Positions 1-7,712 of a stretch of 64,000 bases of DNA are shown here, piece by piece; the stretch's first letter is position 1; each line of letters starts with the position of its first letter. Source of the stretch: an uncultured Candidatus Poseidoniales archaeon (GTDB taxonomy: Archaea > Thermoplasmatota > Poseidoniia > Poseidoniales > Poseidoniaceae); the NCBI GenBank assembly GCA_905181785.1, contig CAJIZC010000016.1:1-64000 (forward strand). The letters run 5' to 3'. The notes beneath the pieces are model-generated. The model worked only from the letters and a program-made list of their open reading frames with translations. It had not been told where the DNA came from and searched no databases. A program made the translations under genes and the position numbers.

Positions 1-328
1 AGATTCCAATATCCAATAAAGGACCCCATTCCTCGAGAATAGTAGGAAAGAGGAGACCCTATATCCGACATGGCAATTCGTTAAAAACAGTCTATATTAG
101 AACTACGCCGGAAAAATTCACCAAGAACTCGTTTTGATCAATTCACGAAGTTCTTTCGAACGAGATGAAATCAGTCACGACGAACAAGAAGCGCCGCTCC
201 TAGCAAGCAAGCGCAGTGAGAAATCTGTTCATGGCGATACCATCTGCTGTGTGAGTATAATTCTTCGCCCGATGGACAAACTCCTACCTGACGACATGAG
301 TTTCGACTCATGAGGGTCCGAAGCTAAA
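1..328. other. Intergenic stretch, no supported gene
   Basis: No convincing gene is visible and the stretch is AT-richer than its surroundings. One plus-strand frame is open from the left edge to a stop at about 135-137 and would encode about 44 mostly basic residues. It could be the C-terminus of a gene entering from the left, but nothing in it is recognisable. All three minus-strand frames have stops by about position 99. Confidence 0.4.
295..312 (-). terminator. Hairpin downstream of pyrD-ccmE
   Basis: A perfect 6-bp inverted repeat (CATGAG, loop TTTCGA, CTCATG) begins 16 bp after the ccmE stop codon. It could stabilise or end the leftward transcript. It has no U-tract, and archaeal termination usually depends on U-runs rather than hairpins, so the role is uncertain. 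Confidence 0.25.
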
Positions 329-718
329 TCACTCATTTGGCTCTTCTTCATACTTCGAAGGGCAGGACGTTTTGATAATTTGAGCTTCCAGCACGTATTC
401 CCCATCAATCATTCGAAGAACACCTTGAGCATAGACGGTGCGGTTGTCACCTAGGCCGTTCGAAACGGAAGCATCTGAATAATCAATGATTAACTCGTGT
501 GTCATGCCATGAAGGATGAACACAAAGGTGGAATTGTCAATGCTTCCGTCCCTCACTTCGCCACGGACGGCGATTTCCTGATCGACATAGGTAGAGGGAT
601 CGTCCATCAATTCATCCACTGCCCGGGTGGGCTCGGGTGCCTGAAGTAAAATTACGCCAAGCAATCCGATGGTGACCACCGCTCCGAGCAGGAGGTAGCG
701 AGTGCGGCGCGTGTACAT
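329..718 (-). CDS. ccmE: Cytochrome c maturation heme chaperone CcmE, CxxxY type
   Basis: CcmE covalently holds heme on the outer face of the membrane and passes it to apocytochrome c. The 129-residue protein has one N-terminal membrane anchor (YLLLGAVVTIGLLGVILLQ) and then a small beta-rich OB-like domain with the typical VRGEVRDGS stretch. It ends with CPSKY (about residues 119-123) where well-studied bacterial CcmE proteins have HxxxY. A CxxxY form is known from archaea and some sulfate reducers. The ATG at 718 is preferred over a GTG at 727 because GGGTGG lies about 6 nt upstream of it. The gene follows pyrD by about 20 nt in the same direction and is probably co-transcribed. No other ccm gene lies in the window. 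Confidence 0.85.
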   Translation of the reverse strand: MYTRRTRYLLLGAVVTIGLLGVILLQAPEPTRAVDELMDDPSTYVDQEIAVRGEVRDGSIDNSTFVFILHGMTHELIIDYSDASVSNGLGDNRTVYAQGVLRMIDGEYVLEAQIIKTSCPSKYEEEPNE

Positions 719-738
719 CAAAACCACCCAATCTTAGC

Positions 739-1878
739 TCATTCATCAACCCGTGGGCTCTGCCTGTGGGAAAAGCCAACGGCTTCATCGAGTGTTGTAA
801 ATTGACTCTGTTTGAGTTTTTTATTCAGTCCGTTCACCACGGATTTGGTTAAAGAAGGGCCTTCGAAGACAAATCCACTGTACGCCTGCAATAAGCAAGC
901 ACCAGCACCAATTTTCTCCCAGGCGTCCTCAGCATTGCTGATCCCGCCAACCCCAACGATTGGCCATTCACCGTTGGTTAATTCATAGATTCGATGAATC
1001 ATCGCGGTTGAACGAGCAGCCACGGGTGCGCCGCTCAGACCTCCTGCTTCAGCAAATACCGTTTGATCTCGAGCGTTGTTCGTTTCTGGCCGTTCAATGG
1101 TTGTGTTCGTGGCGACAATGCCGTCGCAGCCTGCTTCTCTGGCCGTTTTGACTACAGCCACAAGTTGGTCATCGCTCAAATCCGGTGCAATCTTGACAAG
1201 CAAGGGTTTTGCATCAACCCCCAACTGTTGAGATTGTTGTTGATTAACGGTGTTGCAAGCAGCCACGATGTTAGCGAGAGCATCATCATGCTGGAGTTCC
1301 CTCAGGTTTGGTGTGTTCGGTGATGAGACGTTAATCACAAAAACATCACAGTAAGGATAGAGTCGTTCCATGGTGGTCGCGTAGTCCGCTGGGGCTTCAG
1401 TCAGAGGCGTGATTTTGGATTTCCCGAGGTTTGCCCAAAGTGGAACTTTAGGGCGACCATACCGAGCAAAGTGGCGTTTAAGCTGAATCGCCATGTTGGC
1501 GGATCCTGGATTATTAAAGCCCATTCGATTGATGAGGGCCTTCGAACCACCAGAGCGAAACATGCGTGGCTTAGGGTTCCCAAGTTGTTCTTCGGCCGTG
1601 ACACCACCAATCTCAATGAAACCAAGGCCCAAAGTCGTCCAGCCACGCAACGCTTCTGCGCGCTTGTCCATGCCTGCGGCTAATCCAAACGGATTTGGGT
1701 ACTGTGCGCCAAACCTTGTCACCTTGAGCGATTGAGGACCGTAAGAGAGGTTGAGGGCTGTGCGTGTAATTGGGTTTGAACACATCAGTTTGAGACCAAG
1801 GATGGCACGAGCATGTGCCTTTTCTGAGTCTTGCAACCCAAGCATAGGACGGCTTACCAACCTGTAACCCAATCCCAT
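739..1878 (-). CDS. pyrD: Dihydroorotate dehydrogenase, quinone-type (class 2)
   Basis: This FMN enzyme oxidises dihydroorotate to orotate in pyrimidine synthesis; class 2 enzymes pass electrons to membrane quinones. The 379-residue product starts MGLGYRLVSRPML and has the class 2 N-terminal helical extension, the FGLAAGMDK and IEIGGVT segments, the catalytic serine region NVSSPNTPNLRELQ, and the C-terminal FMN phosphate-binding GVGGI stretch. The open frame extends upstream to 2100, but that part lacks family similarity and overlaps a divergent gene, so the start at 1878 is chosen. It precedes ccmE. Use of a quinone-linked enzyme fits the respiratory lifestyle suggested by ccmE and mqnC. Confidence 0.93.
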   Translation of the reverse strand: MGLGYRLVSRPMLGLQDSEKAHARAILGLKLMCSNPITRTALNLSYGPQSLKVTRFGAQYPNPFGLAAGMDKRAEALRGWTTLGLGFIEIGGVTAEEQLGNPKPRMFRSGGSKALINRMGFNNPGSANMAIQLKRHFARYGRPKVPLWANLGKSKITPLTEAPADYATTMERLYPYCDVFVINVSSPNTPNLRELQHDDALANIVAACNTVNQQQSQQLGVDAKPLLVKIAPDLSDDQLVAVVKTAREAGCDGIVATNTTIERPETNNARDQTVFAEAGGLSGAPVAARSTAMIHRIYELTNGEWPIVGVGGISNAEDAWEKIGAGACLLQAYSGFVFEGPSLTKSVVNGLNKKLKQSQFTTLDEAVGFSHRQSPRVDE

Positions 1879-1880
1879 GT

Positions 1881-2384
1881 GTGCTGGTTTGGACCGACAA
1901 CCTTCAACACTTCGGCTTGTTGGGACCAAATGTGCGAATTGATGACCCGATGTGGCCAACCGTGCGGGAAGCCGCTCGACGGATTCTTCGCCTTCATGGT
2001 ATGACGGCACGATGCCCTCAGCGATTCGCATCGAACCTTGATCAATTAATCCTCGAGATGGGTGACGCTCAGCCCTCCCGCCTCGAGTTCCCCACCACAC
2101 TCGAACATGATTTGGAGTCGATTGATTTCAGCCTTGCAAATCCAATAGAAGGGCTTTCGGAACATGTTGTTCGTGTTGGGGGGCTTGAACCGGAAGCGAG
2201 TGCATGCTGGTTGCCGTGGAGCATCGATGTGGCATGGCCCACGGTCCTCGATGCTTGTCAAGAGCTCTTAGCGGCAGGATACCCCGGGTGCGTTGGTTGC
2301 GGTGGGCCAAACAGCGAAATGCCGTGGGATGAGAAAAAATCCAGAGAAATTTGGGCCTTGAAACATTCTAAAAATTCGAAATAG
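1881..2384 (+). CDS. Hypothetical protein, divergent from pyrD
   Basis: I do not recognise this 167-residue product. The GTG start at 1881 would leave only 2 bp to the divergent pyrD start. An ATG at 1950 (MWPTVREAARRILRLHG) is a plausible alternative and would leave room for promoters. The protein is acidic in its middle, is fairly rich in tryptophan, and has a C-terminal CVGCGG segment with two cysteines that might bind a metal, although no second pair is obvious. No membrane segment or signal peptide is seen. It is kept as a gene because of its balanced composition and because pyrD and topoisomerase frame it; it could still be spurious. Confidence 0.5.
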   Translation: MLVWTDNLQHFGLLGPNVRIDDPMWPTVREAARRILRLHGMTARCPQRFASNLDQLILEMGDAQPSRLEFPTTLEHDLESIDFSLANPIEGLSEHVVRVGGLEPEASACWLPWSIDVAWPTVLDACQELLAAGYPGCVGCGGPNSEMPWDEKKSREIWALKHSKNSK

Positions 2385-2402
2385 AATTTTGGCTTTTCTC
2401 TT

Positions 2403-2422
2403 ACAGATACTAGAGTATCTGT
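2403..2422. promoter_or_regulatory. Perfect 20-bp palindrome upstream of topoisomerase gene
   Basis: The halves ACAGATACT and AGTATCTGT are exact reverse complements separated by AG. The site lies 18 bp after the preceding stop codon and 56 bp before the topoisomerase start. Its short spacer and perfect symmetry suit a dimeric DNA-binding regulator better than an RNA hairpin, though a transcript hairpin is possible. No bound factor can be named. Confidence 0.4.
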
Positions 2423-2478
2423 GCTCACGGATGGACTTAGAGAGAGTTCAAGTAGCCTCGGCGATGCGCTGTTAATCG

Positions 2479-5226
2479 ATGACGATTGTAATTCTGGCCG
2501 AGAAACCAAGCGTTGCCAACGACATCGCCAATGTGCTCGGAGTGAAAGGAAAGCACGAAACTCACTGGGAAGGCAACGGTATGGTTGTCACCTGGGCCAT
2601 CGGTCATTTGCTTCAATTGAAGTACATGGATGATTACGATGCGGACTTCAAAGATTGGAGAAAAACCGTTGACCGCTTGCCTTTTGTTCCTGAAACATTT
2701 GAGTACAAACCGATCGGTGGACGAGGCAAAAAACAACTGACGGCCGTTTCTAAACTCATCAAAGACAAATCCGTTACTGAAATTGTCAACGCATGTGACG
2801 CAGCCCGAGAAGGTGAACTCATCTTCCGCACCATCGTTCAACACACCAAATCGAAAGTCAAGACATCTCGTATGTGGTTGCAATCGATGACCAAAGATGC
2901 CATCAACACAGCCTACTCCGGACGCAAAGACGGTTTGGATTACAACGCATTGATGGACGCAGCCTACGCTCGTTCCGAAGCCGATTGGATCATTGGTATG
3001 AACGGTTCTCGTATCGCAAATTCATTTTTACCACGAAAGCGAAATGAGCGAGCAGCCATTTCACTCGGAAGGGTTCAAACGGCCACCCTGGCTATGGTCG
3101 TAGACCATGAACTTGAGGTTCTTGGCCACAAACCGCTCCCTTATTGGCAACTCAATGCTGACTTTAAAGCCGGCGAAGCTTCATGGAATGCACGCTGGGA
3201 ACGCACCAACCACGTCGACAACCCAGACGAACCCGACTACAAGCCACACAGGATCGTCGAACAAGCAGAACACGACCGGCTCAAAGCTATGGTTGAATCT
3301 GGTAAACAAGCTGACGTTACAGAAACAAAGCGTGATGCATCTGAAAAACCACCGCTGAGTTTTGATTTGACCAGCCTCCAGCGTGAGGCGAACAACCTCT
3401 GGTCGTGGTCCGCAAAACGAACGCTCGGCATTGCACAGAACCTCTACGCCGATCTCAAGGTAACCACCTACCCGAGAACCGATTCTCGCCACCTTCCAAC
3501 CGATATGAAGGAAGAAGTATCAAAAATTATTCGACAATTAGGAGCCCAAGATGACCTCCAACCTCACAGCGCTCGATTGATCTCGGATGGATTGAAAAAC
3601 ACCGGTCGAAATTTCGATGATGCGAAAGTAAGCGATCACTTTGCCATCATACCAACAGGGAAAATCCCTGACGGGTTCCCCAGCAACGACCACCAGAAAC
3701 TCTACGACTTGATTGCAAGAACCTTCCTCGCATCATGGCACCCACCTGCCGTATGGGATGTGCAAAAGCGAACTGCTCTAGTCGATAAGGAGCGCTTTCT
3801 CAAGGAAGTTCGAACCCTCAAAACACCTGGTTGGCGAGCCGTACGACCAAAGAAGCAAGACCTTCCAGAAGGTTGGAACACGCTACCAGAAAACCCATGC
3901 AAGGCTGACATCAGTGAATTTGAGTTCAAAGAAGAACGTTCGAAACCAAAAGGCCGGCTCAAGGAAGCCGGTTTGTTGCGCCTGATGGAGCACGCTGGAA
4001 AGCACATCGAAGACGAAGATTTGGCAGCCGTCATGAAGGAAAAAGGACTCGGAACACCGGCCACCCGTGCTGACACCATCGAGAAGTTGGTCGATCGAGG
4101 CTACATTTTGAGAGCAAGGGGCGGAAGCATCAGTGCAGCAGCCCACGGCATTCGAATCATTGACGTCCTTCGACGTATTCCTGTAGAATGGATTACATCG
4201 GCTGAACTCACTGGTGAAATGGAAGCATCTTTGCTGCGAGTGCAGCGTGGTGATGATCCAAAATCAACGTACATGAACGCTATTGTCGAGCAAACAACCA
4301 CCATGGTGGAGCGAATAAAGAACCACGACCGAGCGGAATTGTACCTCAAGGAGGCACCAATCGGCGACTGCCCTGCATGTTCGGCATCCATTCAAGAGAC
4401 CACCCTTTCGTACCAGTGCGAGAAGAACGAAGGTCGCGACAAGGGATGCTCCTTCGTGTTCTGGAAAGACACAAGCGGTCGCTGGTTCGACCGGGTGACT
4501 GCGGCACGCCTGCTCCAGCAACGAGAACTCACAGATCTGCACGGATTCTTTAGCCGTTCAGGCGAGGGTTATGTCGCAACTGTGAAACTCACCGATGAAG
4601 GGCGGGTTGAATTTGTTGGCGGTGGACAATCATCAACCGACGAAAACGACGAGGAATTATGCCCCTGCCCGGCATGCGACCACGGAACCATCCGAATTGG
4701 CCAAACGATGTACGCTTGTGACCATGCAGAATGTAAATTCAGAGGGCTTTCGAAAGAGATGTGCAAGCGCTTCATTACACCAGAAGAAGCAAAAGTCATC
4801 ATGGAAAAGGGCAAATCGGAATTGTTGGAAGACTTCACCTCAAAACGTGGCCGTCCATTCAAGGCGTTCTTAGTGATTGAAAACACCCGCGTGAAATTTG
4901 ATTTCCCACCGCGAGAAGCTGCTGCTGACGCAAAGCGATTCCCAGTTGTCGAAGGCGTAGTCGGGGTTTGCCCCACCCACAAGGTCAACATTGTGGAAAC
5001 TGAAACTCATTACCAACCAGAGGAAGGATCAACGGGATGTAAATTACAAATCGCACGGGAAATCTCGAAGCGAGAAATCACCCGTGAGGAGGCCAAAGTT
5101 CTCATCGAGAAGAAGGAAATCGGACCTTTCGATAATTGGAAGGCAAAAAAGACTGGAAAGGATTTCGCGTCTTCGATTTACATTAAGAAAAACGAGAGCA
5201 TTGGCTATAAATTCGCCAAAAAGTGA
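2479..5226 (+). CDS. topB: DNA topoisomerase IA (topoisomerase III/TopA-like) with C-terminal zinc fingers
   Basis: Type IA topoisomerases relax or decatenate DNA through a transient 5'-phosphotyrosine link. The 915-residue protein starts with a TOPRIM domain (MTIVILAEKPSVANDIANVL), continues with SLGRVQTATL in the core, and has the catalytic tyrosine Y331 in TTYPRTDSRHLP. The LGTPATRADTIEKLVDRGYI region is also typical. After about residue 625 come cysteine-rich segments, CPAC at 631 with later cysteines and CPCPAC at 728 with CDHAEC, plus a third weaker one with CPTH, followed by a lysine-rich end. The order resembles topoisomerase III more than bacterial TopA; the exact subfamily is uncertain. 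The start is fixed by the conserved TOPRIM N-terminus. A perfect palindrome lies just upstream. Confidence 0.93.
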   Translation: MTIVILAEKPSVANDIANVLGVKGKHETHWEGNGMVVTWAIGHLLQLKYMDDYDADFKDWRKTVDRLPFVPETFEYKPIGGRGKKQLTAVSKLIKDKSVTEIVNACDAAREGELIFRTIVQHTKSKVKTSRMWLQSMTKDAINTAYSGRKDGLDYNALMDAAYARSEADWIIGMNGSRIANSFLPRKRNERAAISLGRVQTATLAMVVDHELEVLGHKPLPYWQLNADFKAGEASWNARWERTNHVDNPDEPDYKPHRIVEQAEHDRLKAMVESGKQADVTETKRDASEKPPLSFDLTSLQREANNLWSWSAKRTLGIAQNLYADLKVTTYPRTDSRHLPTDMKEEVSKIIRQLGAQDDLQPHSARLISDGLKNTGRNFDDAKVSDHFAIIPTGKIPDGFPSNDHQKLYDLIARTFLASWHPPAVWDVQKRTALVDKERFLKEVRTLKTPGWRAVRPKKQDLPEGWNTLPENPCKADISEFEFKEERSKPKGRLKEAGLLRLMEHAGKHIEDEDLAAVMKEKGLGTPATRADTIEKLVDRGYILRARGGSISAAAHGIRIIDVLRRIPVEWITSAELTGEMEASLLRVQRGDDPKSTYMNAIVEQTTTMVERIKNHDRAELYLKEAPIGDCPACSASIQETTLSYQCEKNEGRDKGCSFVFWKDTSGRWFDRVTAARLLQQRELTDLHGFFSRSGEGYVATVKLTDEGRVEFVGGGQSSTDENDEELCPCPACDHGTIRIGQTMYACDHAECKFRGLSKEMCKRFITPEEAKVIMEKGKSELLEDFTSKRGRPFKAFLVIENTRVKFDFPPREAAADAKRFPVVEGVVGVCPTHKVNIVETETHYQPEEGSTGCKLQIAREISKREITREEAKVLIEKKEIGPFDNWKAKKTGKDFASSIYIKKNESIGYKFAKK

Positions 5227-5227
5227 A

Positions 5228-5265
5228 CCTCAATAATGAGGGTCATCTGCTCGCTTTCTAAGCGA
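5228..5265 (+). terminator. Two small hairpins after topoisomerase gene
   Basis: The first hairpin (CCTCA, loop ATAA, TGAGG; 5228-5241) starts 1 bp after the stop codon. The second (TCGCTT, loop TCT, AAGCGA; 5251-5265) follows 9 bp later. They fill the 71-bp gap before the next co-directional gene and could end or process the transcript. No long U-tract follows. Confidence 0.3.
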
Positions 5266-5297
5266 AGATTCATGGGCACCCCTCCATTGTTCAACAC

Positions 5298-6512
5298 ATG
5301 GTGGCGACCAAGTGGGATGTAATCATCGTCGGCGCCGGTCCAACTGGTGGTCGAACCGCGACCCACCTTGCATCACTTGGCCACTCCGTTTTGATGCTTG
5401 AAGAGCACAAAGAAATTGGAAGGCCTTTCCAATGTGCTGGCCTTGTCACTCCGAAAGCCATGCACGAAGTTGGCCTGTATGACTCTGTTCTCCAAGACAT
5501 CGACGGCGCCCGCATCCATGGTCCTGATGGAACCCTCGTACCTGTGGGAACCGATGGAAAATTACGAACGTATGTTGTATGCAGAAAGCAATTCGACCAA
5601 GGCGTGGTTCAACAAGCCATGCAAGCCGGGGCCACACTCAGCCTCGATTCAACCCCTGTTGACGCAACAGCAAAAGAAGATGGCGTCGATGTTCAAGTGA
5701 GGATCGGAACAGAGACCGTAGAGATGACCACCAAATTACTCATCGGTTGCGATGGAGCGCACAGCTGGACGAGGAGGCATTTCAAGATGGGGCGTCCAAA
5801 TGAAATGATGATTGGATTCCAAACCGAAGTGCATGGCTATGATGGGAAACCACGCTGGTTGGAAATGTACAGCGGTTCAGCGATTGCACCCGGCTTCTTC
5901 GCCTGGGTCATTCCTTCTGGGTTTGGCAGCCATCGAATTGGAGTGTGGTCAACGCCGGACCGTCTTGATGGAAAAAGCGTCGAGCAGTGCTATGAGGATT
6001 TGCTGAATCATCCGCTATGGAAAGACCGATTCAAAAACATTACAGAAACAGCGAGGTATTGTGGCCCCATTCCTAGCGGGATGGTCAAAAAAACCGTATC
6101 CAATCGAGTGATGCTGCTCGGCGATGCTGCTGGCATGGCCAAGCCGACCACTGGGGGTGGAATCGGGCCGGGGTTCAGGCAAATCAAAGGCATTCTGAAA
6201 CCCCTTTCCGCTGCGATTACCAATGATGAACTCACCGAAAAGAACCTTCACAAAATTTCTGCCAAGCACTTTGCAGCAATGAAGAAAGATCAGGACAAGG
6301 CACGAACATTGAGGAACTTGCTCGTTTCAGACACGACCGATACTGAATTGAACAAGCATTTCACCAACTTCGCTAAGGAAGAGGTTCTGGAATTAATCAA
6401 TGAAATCGGCGACATCGAAAAACCAGTGCCCTTAGGTCTTGCACTCATCAAAAAAGTACCAGCCTTCAGAAGGCTCGCACTCAAGGCCGGAACGCGGTTG
6501 ATGTTTCGATAG
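5298..6512 (+). CDS. Geranylgeranyl-reductase-family flavoprotein
   Basis: Enzymes of this family use FAD to saturate isoprenoid chains of archaeal ether lipids and are usually annotated as digeranylgeranylglycerophospholipid reductase. The 404-residue protein opens with the FAD-binding VIIVGAGPTGGRTATHLASLG Rossmann motif, followed by the family-typical PFQCAGLVTPKA. GCDGAHSWTRR and the second FAD site LLGDAAGMAKPTTGGGIGPG are also present. The length is normal. The reading frame starts at an ATG 71 bp after the topoisomerase stop. An 11-bp gap to the next gene suggests they form one transcript. The exact substrate, lipid precursor or a quinone or chlorophyll-like side chain, cannot be decided here; lipid saturation is the expected role in an archaeon. 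Confidence 0.85.
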   Translation: MVATKWDVIIVGAGPTGGRTATHLASLGHSVLMLEEHKEIGRPFQCAGLVTPKAMHEVGLYDSVLQDIDGARIHGPDGTLVPVGTDGKLRTYVVCRKQFDQGVVQQAMQAGATLSLDSTPVDATAKEDGVDVQVRIGTETVEMTTKLLIGCDGAHSWTRRHFKMGRPNEMMIGFQTEVHGYDGKPRWLEMYSGSAIAPGFFAWVIPSGFGSHRIGVWSTPDRLDGKSVEQCYEDLLNHPLWKDRFKNITETARYCGPIPSGMVKKTVSNRVMLLGDAAGMAKPTTGGGIGPGFRQIKGILKPLSAAITNDELTEKNLHKISAKHFAAMKKDQDKARTLRNLLVSDTTDTELNKHFTNFAKEEVLELINEIGDIEKPVPLGLALIKKVPAFRRLALKAGTRLMFR

Positions 6513-6523
6513 GGTGGGATTCA

Positions 6524-7672
6524 GTGGTTAAGATTCAAATGGAACAAAGGGTGCGATACCCCCCGTTTGAACCAGGCCGTTTTGAACCCAAGTCCTTGCC
6601 CATTGCCACACTAAAAACCACGTTGGATGTCGATGTTCATGCCGATGAACTGGTCGCAGTCCTTGAGGAAAAAACACCGAGTTTCCGACTTGGCAATGAG
6701 GACGGATGGCTTATTGAACAGCGCTACATCTACCAAGGTGAAATCTATGATGACACAAACATCCATCGCAAATCTTCATTGGTGGAAACCGGGAAAATCC
6801 CACGCATTGTGAAGCTGCATCGCCGAGGATGGTACCTCACTCCCAATCCTGTTCACAGTGCGGTTCGGAAATTTCTTTCATTTTCCGTGACTGTCCTGCT
6901 TTTGGCTCTTGGCTACCTGTTCATTGAACCGCTCTTGAGCGCTGCGGGTATTCCGGGAGTTGGGACGGGAACTGTACGTATTGGGTTGCTTGATTACCCC
7001 GCATTAACAATTATTGTTGTGCCCCTGCTGTTTGCTCCACTGATCCTACGCATGGGTGCTAATTTCCTTGATTTGAGTTCCCAGCGTTCCTTCCTTAGAT
7101 CTGCACCAAAGCCGCCAATCATCGAATGCCTCGACACCCCAAGAGCAGGCCAACCACTGAGGCTCAAAGTCAGCCTTCAAGAGCAGCCTGAAGGATGGAG
7201 CAACATCGAAGTGATGTGGCGAGTTGGTGTACTAGCACCCGCAAGGGAAGAAGTATTTTCATCACTCGGTCGGTCAAAAGACGCTCAACCGCCACCTGGG
7301 CTCACCACAGCATTACCGCATCACTGGGAAGTAGGACAAGACGATGGGACTGGTGGAGGCGAAGAAGCCCCAATGGAGCATCAGCAAGTCGAAGGGGGCC
7401 TGTTCCTCCGACCGATGCGCGTGATGGAATTCGGTGGACGAGTTGACCTCACAGATCAGGAAATGATCCTTGATGCACCCCCTAACACATGGCCTGGTAC
7501 TGTTTCCTCTCCGTTGATTCGAGTTCATTGGGAAATCCTCATCCGGATTGAAAGAGTCCGCGGTGGGTCTCTGATGTTCGTCAAACCGCTTGCTGTTGGA
7601 CACCCATCTCGGCCCGTCAACATTGAAAAATTACCAACCAATGACGGTCGATCGGAATCAGACCACTTGTAA
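6524..7672 (+). CDS. Hypothetical two-helix membrane protein
   Basis: I do not recognise this 382-residue product. It has a soluble N-terminal part of about 115 residues, two predicted membrane helices at about 118-139 and 158-178, and a soluble C-terminal domain of about 200 residues that looks beta-rich (for example PLRLKVSLQEQPEGWSNIEV) and has a glycine/acid-rich loop near residue 275. A GTG start (MVKIQMEQ) 11 bp after the upstream reductase gene is used. The helix pair with a large extra-membrane domain suggests surface or envelope attachment, but no function can be assigned. Confidence 0.7.
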   Translation: MVKIQMEQRVRYPPFEPGRFEPKSLPIATLKTTLDVDVHADELVAVLEEKTPSFRLGNEDGWLIEQRYIYQGEIYDDTNIHRKSSLVETGKIPRIVKLHRRGWYLTPNPVHSAVRKFLSFSVTVLLLALGYLFIEPLLSAAGIPGVGTGTVRIGLLDYPALTIIVVPLLFAPLILRMGANFLDLSSQRSFLRSAPKPPIIECLDTPRAGQPLRLKVSLQEQPEGWSNIEVMWRVGVLAPAREEVFSSLGRSKDAQPPPGLTTALPHHWEVGQDDGTGGGEEAPMEHQQVEGGLFLRPMRVMEFGGRVDLTDQEMILDAPPNTWPGTVSSPLIRVHWEILIRIERVRGGSLMFVKPLAVGHPSRPVNIEKLPTNDGRSESDHL

Positions 7673-7712
7673 GCAACAACACATTCAAAGACGGCCAACA
7701 CCAACAAACAAC

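Noticed and set aside
1-137. Open plus-strand frame at the left edge
   Set aside because: Could be a gene C-terminus, but about 44 unrecognised residues give too little support.
739-2100. Full 453-codon frame as the pyrD product
   Set aside because: The first 74 codons show no PyrD similarity and lie opposite the hypothetical gene; the family N-terminus begins at 1878.
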